Source: Pelodera strongyloides (taxonomy: Eukaryota > Nematoda > Chromadorea > Rhabditida > Rhabditidae). From it: 64,000 nucleotides of DNA. The notes under the pieces were generated by a model. That model saw only the letters and a program-made list of their open reading frames with translations. It was not told where the DNA came from and did not search any database. The translations under genes and the position numbers were made by a program. The DNA lies in contig JAANDG010000069.1 in NCBI GenBank assembly GCA_036852015.1, positions 62,001-126,000 of the forward strand. Reading direction: 5' to 3'. Shown piece by piece: positions 48,215 to 58,800 of the stretch. The number at the start of each line of letters is the position of its first letter. The stretch's first letter is position 1.

Positions 48215-51002
48215 CTACGTCGCTTGGATGCCGGTGATTTGGCGCAGTTCATTACACTTAGCTGTCAGTAATAGAAGAACCTAAATCATACTATTATTAA
48301 ACATCTAGCCTCAGTCGACGGCGAACCCGTTGCGATAACGCGGGAACAGCGCCGCACACGCTTGGATTCTCTGTGGTCAGCAACAAAATGGTGTACAAGG
48401 CGCACCAAAGCCAGATGCGTGCGGCGCGGAGAAAGTGAGCGGGAACAGCTTCGCGCACACACTAGGTGTTCAGCGACCAACCTGCTCGGCTTGTCTGATT
48501 GCCTCATTAGCGTCTTCTTCAATGTCCGATACGTCACACTTGTTAAGAAGAGCCTCTGCGGTATCGATGTCGGTCGCCTTAGCTGCTTCTTCATACGTTT
48601 TCTCGATAGCAACTTTGAACCTTTCCTGCATCTCCTTGTCCTAAATATACTAACTATACGATAGGGTCTAGATGATTGCTTGCTCAAGGCGAAATACTGG
48701 CCGGTTTTTGAAACACATCGAGTACATCAGCATTTTTATGCAGCTTATGCAAATGAACATAAATTAGAATAGAAAATCGAGCAAAATTCGAGCAAATTAG
48801 CTACGAATTCAGTAGTCCACGATGCGTTTCAAAAACCAACCGATATTTCGCTTTAAAGGGCCCATCAACGTAAACCTATATTTACGAAATGTTCATAATG
48901 TATACAAAGCATTTTTATTACAATATATACAAAACAAATTTCACCTAAACTCACCCTGGGGAACTTTTTCCGATGAGCTCATCGTATATGCATACCATGA
49001 AGCTGCAGATTTCCAAGGCGTATATGCAAATTTAGCTCGCATTTTAATTTCATGATAAATTTGCATAGACAGCTTCTACCTCTGCTGTTTTACGGTATAC
49101 ATATACCACGAGCGCATCGGAAAAAGTTCCCCAGGGTGAGTTTAGGTGAAATTTGTTTTGTATATATTGTAAAAAATGCTTTGTATACATTATGAACATT
49201 TCGTAAATATAGGTTTGGTTTGATGGGCCTGTCCCTTTAAAGCGAAATGCTAGCCCCTTTGGAAAATTTGCATATGATGAGCAAATCCTATGTATCCTAT
49301 GCTAATTTTGTACGATTGCCGTGGACGATCGTACAAAATTAGCATAGGATACATAGGATATGCTTATCATATGCAAATTTTCCAAAGAGGCTAGCATTTC
49401 GCTTTAATGTAATTTTTTGTTTTGGCGAGAAGCGGTGTTCTTAGGAGTTCCAGCTGTGAGCTGGGCACACCCCCCCCCCCTAATTTTAGAGAGATTGTGA
49501 TCGTGAGGGAAGAGAAATTACCATCATAAATTAAAATATAACAACAAATAAACCGAACCGCTTCTACTGCGCTTTGCAGTAGATCGAAACCATCTTTCAG
49601 AATGCGATCGTTATTTTCTTGTTCTCTGGCCACAATTTCTCCAATGAGGACACCAAGCATTGGCTTGTGTTCCTTATGGCTTTTGTGGTACTTCCACATG
49701 CAGGCAGGACACTGATCTGAATGACTCTCATAACTTATGGACTTTTGCAAACCGGCTAGAATTAAAGCGAAGTACATACGGGTTTTTGAAACACATCAAG
49801 TACACCAGCATTCTTATGCAGCTTATGCAACATGAATTAGAATAAAAAAACCGAGCTAAATTCGAGCAACTTTGCATAAATACGTAAGAATACAGCTGTC
49901 CACGAGGCGTTTCAATAACCGGCCGGTATTTCGCTGGAGTCGTCTTGTTGGGTAGCTGCTGCGCACATTCACAGTTCAGCGAGGAATCAATATTTACTCT
50001 GTTATATCGTTTGATCAACTACTGTAGCGGATGTACCATAGTCGCATAGTAGGCGAGAAAACAGATGTTTTCATTACAAGTAGTCAGGTATTTTAATTAG
50101 TAACAAAATAATATGTTGCATAGAAAATAATTCCTCAAATTCAGCCCTCCGTAGAAGGAAAATATGTTTGGCCAGCTCATTTCTATGTAATGAGCTAATT
50201 ATAAAAATAATTACTTACTTCTGGTTTTGCAAGTCGCGCAGAAGCACGCATCCTGTAGATCGACACTGACGCCGCAAGTACACCTGGATATTAGTAGGAA
50301 TTTAAAAAATAATAATAAGTGAACTGAAAAACACAAGCAACTTATTATCAAACCGGTTAGTTAGTTCCAGCGTAAGCTATGACTTTGAAGACATTAATCT
50401 ATTAAATACCTATAAACATTTTGCTCCAGTTTGTATATTTCTACCGCACCCTATCCTGTGTATGCTACTATTTTCTGGGATTTCTCAAAGACTGCAAAAA
50501 TGAAATGCACCTCTAGTTAGAAACATTTCAGCTACAGTTTAGTAACACACGATCAAAGTTCACTTTTCTATCATGGCGTTTCCAAGTATCCCAAAAATCT
50601 GTGTTTCTGTCAATACTACGTATTTTTACACGAAACCTGCATATATAAATTTAAAAAAAGTCTCATGTAGTTGCAAAATACTGTAAATTTTCAGCATACT
50701 TGGAAACTTGGAAACCCCATTAGCCTACTACGGCCGGGTTTTGAAACAACTCGAGTAGACCAGCATTCTTATGCAGCATATGCAAATGAGCATAAATAAA
50801 AAAAAATCGAGCTAAATTCGAGCAAATTAGCATAAATACGTAAAAATTCAGTTGTCCACGATGCGTTTCAAAAACCGGCCGGTATTTCGCTTTAAACTGA
50901 TCTGTAATCGACTCACTCGACTTTCCTAGGAATAGTGACCGGCTGCCTTCCCTCCTCGGAACCTGATTCTCCCCTTACAGAATCATCGTCACTATCTGAC
51001 AT
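48215..51002 (-). CDS. Cys/His-rich plus coiled-coil protein, possibly B-box like
   Basis: Read on the minus strand, the exons are 51002-50917, 50283-50219, 49996-49967, 49755-49559, 48640-48482 and 48280-48215. All phases agree and give 200 residues. The N-terminus is acidic and Ser-rich (MSDSDDDSVRGESGSEEG). Next come two metal-binding-like clusters, CTCGVSVDLQDACFCATCK and HSDQCPACMWKYHKSHKEH. The C-terminal half looks helical, probably coiled coil (IVAREQENNDRILKDGF, KVAIEKTYEEAAKATD, EEDANEAIRQAEQ). Cys/His clusters followed by a coiled coil recall B-box/TRIM proteins, but the spacing does not fit cleanly, so this is only a suggestion. AATTCAG lies 7 nt before the ATG, consistent with trans-splicing. 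The 30-nt exon 3 is the weakest part of the model. Intron 3 is mostly a family A element, and exon 4 begins just beyond its TTAA. Donors after exons 4 and 5 are GTTCGG and GTTGGT. Confidence 0.65.
48684..48856. repeat. Family A TTAA element, copy 7
   Basis: Left end TCAA-GGCGAAATACTGGCCGG, right end AACCGATATTTCGCT-TTAA. The right TTAA is shared with the adjoining family C element. Confidence 0.85.
48853..49240. repeat. Family C long palindrome, copy 2
   Basis: TTAA-AGGGCCCATCAACGTAAACC on the left and TTTGATGGGCCTGTCCCT-TTAA on the right. It shares one TTAA with a family A element on its left and one with a family B element on its right. Confidence 0.9.
49237..49407. repeat. Family B hairpin element, copy 3, inverted loop
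   Basis: The arms have the same orientation as copy 1 (GCTAGCCCCTTTGG on the left, CCAAAGAGGCTAGC on the right), but the loop reads CGATTGCCGTGGACGATCG, the reverse complement of the other copies. Confidence 0.92.
49762..49935. repeat. Family A TTAA element, copy 8
   Basis: Left end TTAA-AGCGAAGTACATACGGG, right end CCGGCCGGTATTTCGCT, with the right TTAA lost. It makes up most of intron 3 of the minus-strand Cys/His-rich gene. Confidence 0.85.
50573..50720. repeat. Family G element, copy 3
   Basis: ATGGCGTTTCCAAGTATCCC on the left and CATACTTGGAAACTTGGAAA on the right, so the right end carries a small duplication of TTGGAAAC. It runs into the family A element that follows. Confidence 0.75.
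50721..50895. repeat. Family A TTAA element, copy 9
   Basis: Left end degraded (CTACTACGGCCGGGTTTTG). Right end CCGGCCGGTATTTCGCT-TTAA. It lies in intron 1 of the minus-strand gene. Confidence 0.8.
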
Positions 51003-51587
51003 GAGTAGCCTGAATTGTAAACCGTCAAGTTGAATGTATGGACTTGGGGGTTATTGCTAACCTCAAACTTGGGTATTTAAACCGGAATGGGAAATGTATA
51101 ATTCCTTACGCCTTACATGACATTGCGAATAATGAATCGCAGCTTATTATTTATAAAAATGAAAATGCAACTCTGAGAAAAAAAAAACTATCAAGCAAAC
51201 AAACGTAACGTTCCGCAAAATCATCATTCGAAAAGACACAGTACATTTAAAGATATTTCATTTATGAATATTGTCAATAAGAACTTTACTACAATTTAAT
51301 TAGCTCAGCTACAGTAAAAAAAGGAAATTAGGGAAAGATATGAAATATATTCAGAATTGCGCAACTAAATCTTATATTGAGTGAAAAAATTAAAATTAAA
51401 ATGATGAACAATAAAAGGCCGCCTCTGTCAACTGTGTGCATTGCCTTTAAAAGAGTGAAGACTTCTGATAAGACTGACTGCCATTATCAGGGTTCTCCCA
51501 TAAAAGGCGAAGAAGGTTAATTTTCTTGCGAAAAATAAGGCTCAGACTCAAGGTCAGGTAAGACTTCACGGAAAGAAATACATTAGG

Positions 51588-51758
51588 TTAAAGCGAAATA
51601 CTAGCCCCTTTGGAAAATGTGCATATGGTAAGCAAATCCTATGTATCTTATGCTAATTTTGTACGATCGTCCACGGCAATCGTACAAAATTAGCATAGGA
51701 TACATAGGATTTGCTTATCATATGCAAATTTTCGAAAGGGGCTAGCATTTCGCTTTAA
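51588..51758. repeat. Family B hairpin element, copy 4
   Basis: TTAA-AGCGAAATACTAGCCCC on the left and GGGGCTAGCATTTCGCT-TTAA on the right. The loop has the same orientation as copy 1. It shares its right TTAA with the next family A element. Confidence 0.92.
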
Positions 51759-51902
51759 AGCGAAATACTGGCCGGTTTTTGAAATGCATCGAGTACACCA
51801 GCATTTTTATGCAGCTTATGCAAATGAGCTGAAATTAGAGTTAAAAGCGATGTAAATTCGAGTAAATTAGCGTCCACGATGCGTTTCAAAAACCGGCTGG
51901 TT
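51755..51902. repeat. Family A TTAA element, copy 10, truncated
   Basis: TTAA-AGCGAAATACTGGCCGG on the left. The right arm stops at GTTTCAAAAACCGGCTGG, without the TTTCGCTTTAA end. Confidence 0.8.
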
Positions 51903-52140
51903 CATTCTTACGACCATGCTTGGGCAGTATTTGAATAAACCAGGCGTATCTTTGCAAAATCAAAACATCAAAGCATTTTGCTTATATAGTAAGTGACAAA
52001 AAGCCTCAATGAGGAGATAGTTTTGACGTCACACCGCGGAATTGGGCTTGGCCCTCGGTGTTTTTCAAACTCAAGCTCTCCTCGCCCCAAATGCCTGAAA
52101 ATCATAGCTCCAAATGCCATTATCTCACTATTTATTGCAT

Positions 52141-52266
52141 CTGAGACCATATTCACCACTCAATTCCCCGTGGGGAATTCCCCGTCTTTCTTGTCTCACG
52201 TTAGAGTGATATTTTCTGTCTCCAGGGAATATTTCCCCGAGGGAATCGGATTGGTGAATATGGCCG
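52141..52266. repeat. Family F inverted-repeat element
   Basis: CTGAGACCATATTCACCACT on the left and TTGGTGAATATGGCC on the right, sharing TTCCCCGTCTTTC and GGGAATATTTCCCCGAGGG inside. Confidence 0.85.
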
Positions 52267-53147
52267 TGAACCGAACTTCTACATTATGGATTTATTCGCT
52301 TATCGGGCGTCCCTATCGGCGTCCCCTTTGTGGCCCGAGTCTATCTGTTACCTTAGCACCCGGGAGTGAAAGGTAGGCTTTTTCTTTCAACTATTTAACC
52401 GGGCCTTCCCGGCTAGGGATATCAATCACTGGGAGGGATAAGCGATGTCTGAGTCTCTTCAAATCACACACTCTCTGCCATATCCACCTTATTTGACTGT
52501 GTCCAATCAGACTGTTTGAATACAAACAAACTGAGGTCCTTCATTACATCCGCCTCGGGGTTATCTCTGTCTCTTTCTCTCCGTCTCTCTCTTTAAATCT
52601 CTCTCTCTCTGTGATCCCCCTTCTCTCTTTGTCTCAATCTCTCTCTCCATTTCTCTCTGTCTCTCTCTCTCTTTCTTTCCTCTCTTTCAAGGTAAGCATT
52701 AACTTGGCCACAGGCAAATAACACTTACCATCGTGATGTACTCTTGAGATGCGCTCTGGGATTTAGTTTCTAATCAACTTAGATACAGTCATTTGATTTT
52801 ATGTTAGTGCTAACTTGTCATAATTCTTGTATTTTTCCTCGTTTCATTCCTATTTACCTCTGAGGTGCACATCATTTACACCGTTAACCCGGGAATTCCA
52901 ACACCATTGTCCCTTACCAGCTTGTAGCTCCTATAGGCCTGTAGACTTGTAGACCCTATACAGGCCCTAAAGGTTTAATCTAACAATAAGTTATAATTGT
53001 AATTTTCTATGTACTAAGATTAAACTGAAATTAATTGCTGTTAATTATATGCCAAAGTGAATGCAAATAATACAAGGGACTTTATGGCAGCCCTGAGCCA
53101 ACTTTCATAAATTTTGACTGTGATCGAAAAATTGGGGTATTGGACGA

Positions 53148-53216
53148 GCGGGAATCGAACCCAGCGTTTTTGGATTGCCGGTCCACTGCGTTAACCACTA
53201 CGCTACCGCCACCCAC
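53148..53216 (-). repeat. tRNA-like repeat, degenerate
   Basis: On the minus strand it has a perfect D arm (GCGT/ACGC around AGTGGTTA), a 4-bp anticodon stem with loop CCGGCAA (no T33), and a B box GGGTTCGATTCCC. There is no acceptor stem. I read it as a tRNA-derived repeat. Confidence 0.55.
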
Positions 53217-53781
53217 CACCAAATGTTTCACCAAATCTCTAATTATATGACCATGTAATTGTTGATGTTGGAGCAGACTGACTGAGAGTTATCTCAAGCT
53301 AACGATAATTCCTTTTTGACCCGTTGATCTGGCCTATCCAACGTATATACATAGTGGAAAGGCTAATCGGTCAGGTACACAATAACTAGTGCATGGGCAG
53401 GGTCGCCCAAAGCATAGCGCGAGCTTTTGTAGGAGAACTCATACCTCTCTCTCTGCTTCTCTCCTTTTTCTCCTCTCTCTCCCTCCCTCCCTCTCTCTCT
53501 CCCTCCATCTCTCTCTATCCCTCTCTAACTCTCCCTCTCTATCTCTCCCTCTCTAACTCTACCTCTCTAACTCTCTCATCTCTCTCATCTGTCTGACCGG
53601 CACACTCCGCCTACTGGTTTGAAGCTGGTACAGTTGAAATTATCCATGTTTTATTCGCCAAATGTTTCCATTTATCTGCCGAATAGTTTTATGGATTCAC
53701 TTTTTATAATGAAAAAAATCTGAATATTGTGCATACAGTGGTTTTCTTACAGCTTACAAGCTTACTATAATAGTAAAGAAC

Positions 53782-53898
53782 TGAGGCCCTATTCACCACC
53801 CCGATTCCTCCGGGAAAATATTCCCTGTGGACAGAAAATAGCATTCGAATGTGAGGCACGCAGAGAAAAAGACGGGGAATTTGGTGAATAAGGTCCCT
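53782..53898. repeat. Family F inverted-repeat element, shortened
   Basis: TGAGGCCCTATTCACCACC on the left and GGTGAATAAGGTCCC on the right, with AGAGAAAAAGACGGGG inside. Confidence 0.75.
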
Positions 53899-54856
53899 AA
53901 TTATATCCTACAAGAGAGCTAAGCCCTTAGCCCTAAGATTTAACCGCAGTACAGTGGTCCTTGAGTGTACATCGCGATACATAAGTATTATTCTTGCATA
54001 TTTATCCCAGGAAGTTCCTTGCCTTAATTCTTAATAACATCCAGTTGTCGCTTTCAATCCTTTATTTCCATATTGCGTTGGCTAGCTCGCTAATTGCTCT
54101 GTCGAGTGCACACGCGAAGCCTATTTGGATACTTACAGACCCAGTTACATGGAGTGAAGACTGGCGGAAAAACAAGCCTTCAGGCATTTCCTAGCGATAC
54201 TTTCGCTTTTTCTTTGGTTTATGTTTTTTTTTGGACGGAAATAATGCATAACTTTGGTGGAACCTTATTTTTAACACAAAAATTACTTGTATTTTTCGAG
54301 AATCCAATGCCGCATTTTGCTGATTACCTACTTATTTTATTATAAAAATGATCATTATTTCTAAAGCTAATTGTTAGTTAAGTTTCTTTCTACAGTAAGT
54401 CCCCTTAAAATTTGACTGTAGCACTATTTTGCATACACTTTCATTCAGCCAGTGATCAGGGAATAGAACAATTGAAATAATTTGAGTGCGTTTCCTATTC
54501 AATACTTTACTGAAACGTATCTTGATATTCAATAAGTTGTTTGATAATGCGCATTGCCCACCCAGAAATATTCGTGTCACTGAACTGTTTTCCTTTTAGC
54601 TTCTCGCATTTTTGGACCTCTACATCGTGTATCTGTAACAATCTGTAAATTACGAAACAGTGAATAATGTACAATTACAATAAATAAAGTACTGTAAATA
54701 AAGTATGTACTGTTGAGTACTGCAGGACTTAGCCTCTCATGCCCTCTTTAGGGTTTTATTAGTGTGAGTTATTTCTGTTTATAATACATGAAGTTGAACC
54801 AGTCGACTGTCTTGGTGCTGCGTTTGGTTCCAACCATTCGCCCTTTAATCTTTAAT

Positions 54857-55014
54857 CCCAAAATTTTTCCAAGTATCCCAAAAATTCGGTGTGATTCTGT
54901 CAATACTACCGTATTTCTGCACGAAACTTGCAATATAAATAAAATTAAAAATTAAAAAATATTCTCGTGTAGTTCCGAAATACTCTAAATTCTCACCATA
55001 CTTGGAAACCGCAT
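54857..55014. repeat. Family G element, copy 4
   Basis: TTCCAAGTATCCCAAAAATT on the left and CACCATACTTGGAAACCGCA on the right, with GTCAATACTACCGTATTTC inside. Confidence 0.8.
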
Positions 55015-55105
55015 AAAAGTTTACTCTGCCGTCTAATTTTTGTACATTTTCATCCAGGCATAGATCAATAGCTACGGAAATTGATGCATTAGAAGGTGTT
55101 CCTTA

Positions 55106-55289
55106 TTAAAGCGAAATACCAGCCGGTTTTTGAAACGCATCGAGTACTCCCTGCTTTCCTATGCTTCATATGCAAATGAGCGTAAATTTGAATAAAAAAA
55201 AAGACCCCAATAGACCCCTTTTAGCATAGCTGCATAAGAATGCTGATATTTGAGATGCGTTTCAAAAACCGGCTGGTATTTCGCTTTAA
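55106..55289. repeat. Family A TTAA element, copy 11
   Basis: TTAA-AGCGAAATACCAGCCGG on the left and CCGGCTGGTATTTCGCT-TTAA on the right. The CCGGCTGG/CCAGCCGG change is matched in both arms. Confidence 0.9.
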
Positions 55290-55827
55290 CATATCGCTGA
55301 AACATATCGTGAGATTGCGATTTTTTGTATTACTCAAGAGATTTCCACCCCAGAAATAACTTGTGCGTAGCTTCTTTACATTCAGCATCTGATCAAGGTA
55401 TTGAACAATTGAAATAATTCGAGTGCGTTCCTATTCAGCATAGCATTGAAACGTACATATTTTACGATGAGAAGCGTTTTGTCTAACAGTCACATCTATA
55501 ATCTTTAGCAAAGTGTTCCGTAGTCTCTATGATGTTTTCTTTGTAGTCTTCGCGGTTTTCCGCAAGTCTGCATAATTTATTAATTGTCGATATATGGATA
55601 CGCAATTCAATCAATATGTCAACCCAACAAGTTGGCAATATTAACTTCGCAGAATTTATGTAAACATCTAAACAAAGAAACTGAAATCGATGGTTGTACG
55701 GAAGATTTTCTCTCATACCCTATTTTTATATTAGTTTATAAAAATTCAAACTTGCATGGCTGATAATTGAGGAGAATACGAGGAATTCAAAAGCACCCTT
55801 TATTTTTTTCAGTTGTGTTTCACCTTA

Positions 55828-58800
55828 ATGTGGCGGGCCTTGTTGGCCTTCTCGTTAGTGCTGGGGCCCTTGGGGGCACTCTCCCAACAAACGGTGCCCC
55901 TGGTGGGCCGGCCCTCAGCCGAACGGTGCTTCGAACGACCTATCGCCTGTGCTTTATCATGCATATATGGTTATCTTCGATCCCCTCTCGGAACATGTCT
56001 GTGCTCTTGTGCAGAGAGCCCATGTGCTCAATTACGATGTGCTAATGATCAGGTAATTGCTTTGCTACAATTATCCAGCTTATTGACCTGAATTTACTGT
56101 GCATATTTCATGCAGCATGCTTTACAATAGATCATACATAATATAGTAATGGGCAACATAGCTACATAGCAAATACACATATGTCGTATTCAGGTGTGCA
56201 GTTCATCATATGTTATTGATTGATGTGGGAATCATCATATTAATTATGAATTTACTAAGGACATTTATATTAGGTTTCATGTTCGTTTTCAGATTTGCGT
56301 TGTGCAACAAGGAGAGCCCGTCTGTGTTGAGATCGACACGAGTTTTCAACATCGAACCGGTGAGACTTTAGTGGATTTTTCTAGTTTATCGATCGATTTT
56401 GGCATATCGATTATATCTGATGTCCATGGTCTATGGATTGGTTCTGTCTGCTACCTTTCTCATTCATATCATTCGGATCTAACTTTCGACTTTCGATCAC
56501 TTTTATCTATTTCTTATCGATCTACTTTAACTCGTTTATTCGACCCGCTACCTACCGATTTATTTTTCTGCATTATGCTCATGTTACTAATTCCTCTCCG
56601 ACTTTTTTCATGTTGCCCAAGATAGTGAGAAGGGCATTGAACAGCTAAATCATCATCTCCTAATTTAGTATGCTCTTGTGAGCTTGGTGGTTCGGTGCTG
56701 CTAATTGTAAACCTAACAAAAATGACCGTACTTTCATCAGTCTGCACCAAATATCTGTAAAGCCTCGTAACCTCCTTTTTTCCTGCAAGCCTCAGCCTAG
56801 CTATAAGATGGGTTACTTATTCTGTTTCTGTACGTGTTACCTTTCCTATATCTTCTCATTCATGCCATCTGTTCTTTATTTTGCTTCTGTTTTACAAAAG
56901 CTTGTTTTGATCATGTTTTTTATATGCGATGAATGTCCGTTGAAGGATTAAAGCTATGTATTTGGGTCAGCGGCCAGTTATATACATGGTTCGTCATAGG
57001 TCGCCGAGTTTCTATACGATAAGCGGGAGCGAAAAGGGAGATGGAAAACAAAATATATAAAAAGTATTAAAAAAATGATTAGGGTAGTATCTTTTTCTTG
57101 TATTTTAAACAGAAGACAGAAGCTTCCTAGTCTATTAAGTGTACTGACAATACACAAATTTTGCTACACCCCAGAAGATTCGTTATGTATAACTACATGC
57201 AATGCGATTGATTTATAACAGAAGGATGAACGATCATGTTTTGCCTTTTTACTTTTTTCATTTATTGTTTCATTTTTTTCAGAACTCCTTCCCCAACGCT
57301 CCGAATGTCCGCGACTGACTGGCGGTGTCTGTGCACTAAAATGTGAAACCGACAATGATTGCGGTGGAAGGTACGAGGAGGATTGTGTTTACTATTTTTT
57401 ATTTGGACATATGGTCATTTGGTTTTAAAACGTTTTCATGCACAATCCAATTGCATTATTTGGCGTTTCCCTTTTTGTCGTAAGCTTAGCTAAGCAAAGT
57501 AGGCATTAGCTATATATTACATGTATATAACATTGCTAACTCTAGGTTAATTTGCTGTCATAATGGTTGCGGTCGTGAGTGCGTTACCGCCGTGGAACCT
57601 CTGGGTCTTCATGCTGTTCCACAAGTCAATCATGGACAAGGTACGGATTTCTCTGTTTTTTTCACAATACCTATCGTCAATTAAAATGGAGGTATGCATG
57701 AGTGGTAGTCGAAGTCGAACCCGGGTCCCTCGATTACCGACCCGTTGCGCTAACAGTTGCGCCACATCTTAGTCGGGAAAATCGGGCTCACACCCTGCTC
57801 ATATTTCCAAAATTTCTACTTGTTGGAGAGTATACTGATCAGAAATTCAGGACTAGAACAGCTTGCAGTTCAAAATTTTGAACTGAGTGCTTACGATGGG
57901 TGGGTGCTATTGTGCCAGCTACCGTACTTCTACTTAGGAAATCTATTTCATTTAAATAGGTTTCTTCTTCTAGGTCTAGGTTCCTCGCAGCATCTCACGC
58001 TCTCGACACCCATTCACATGCAACAGCCGGGCAGAATTGGCACTGTGCCAGTCCAAGTTGCCAGACCAATTAATAAAGAGATCGATAATCAGGTTTGTAA
58101 ATGCAAAAAAAATCAATATTTGTTTTGCCAAGACGAGATACCTGTGCGGGAAGACTTCCAAGCTCGCGAGCGAAAGTGTTGCGGCGCACAAAAAGCACGC
58201 GGGAATTGGCGATATATGTACTAGTATTTCAGATAGCGGTTCCATCAGAGGGTGCTACTCCAATAGTGAGCGTACTTCCGAGAAGAGGACCAGCTCTGCC
58301 ACCTTCCTTTCCCATTCAACATTCTGGTGAGAATTTGCTACTTATATTTGTTCAGAGGCGATATTCACCACTCGTTCCCCAAGGAGAATTCCCAGTCTTT
58401 TTCTCTGCGTGTCTCGTATTAGAAACGCTATTTTCTGTTGCCAGAGAATAGTTCCCCAAGGGAATCGTAGTGGTGAATATGGCCTCAGAAGTGCATGGTA
58501 TTGTTTATTGGGTTCCGTCTACAGCTGATATCTAAAAATCCGAAATCAAGGTACTCTAATGAGTGGTGTCGTCAGATGGACGAACCGACGGTCCTGCCTT
58601 GTTCTATGCAGTTGTGCAGAATTCATTTCTGACTTTTTATCAAAATAATTTCTAATTGCTTGGCTTTCAGTGCCGCCCGCTGAGCCAGATTCCCCGGAAA
58701 AATTAGGCGAGTGTGCCGAGTGGATAGCTGGGGAACGCAATTGCACCAAGGAATGCGGGAATGACAGTGATTGTCCTGGTTACAATAAATGTTGTCGAAC

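Larger units (their letters stand above)
51003..55827. other. Intergenic, repeat-rich
   Basis: No gene I can support. It holds family B and A elements sharing one TTAA (51588-51903), two family F elements, a tRNA-like repeat, CT-rich tracts at 52565-52690 and 53444-53590, a family G and a family A element. Two diverged copies of an 80-bp stretch containing GAACAATTGAAATAATT lie near 54445 and 55383. A minus-strand frame at 55483-55716 is open for 77 codons but unrecognised. TTTTTTTCAG at 55803-55812 is the probable trans-splice acceptor for the next gene, 15 nt before its ATG. Confidence 0.5.

Noticed and set aside
48286..48687. 133-codon minus-strand open frame
   Set aside because: It overlaps a true exon (48482-48640) in the wrong frame. 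The other frame gives an acidic helical sequence, has splice sites at both ends and joins its neighbours in phase.
49728..50018. Minus-strand frame reading through a whole family A element
   Set aside because: The element-encoded part is composition-driven. The exon parts on both sides are better explained by splicing around it.
53148..57772. Functional tRNA genes at 53148-53216 and 57703-57772
   Set aside because: Only A/B-box-like parts and D arms are intact. The acceptor stems do not pair and the anticodon loops lack T33.
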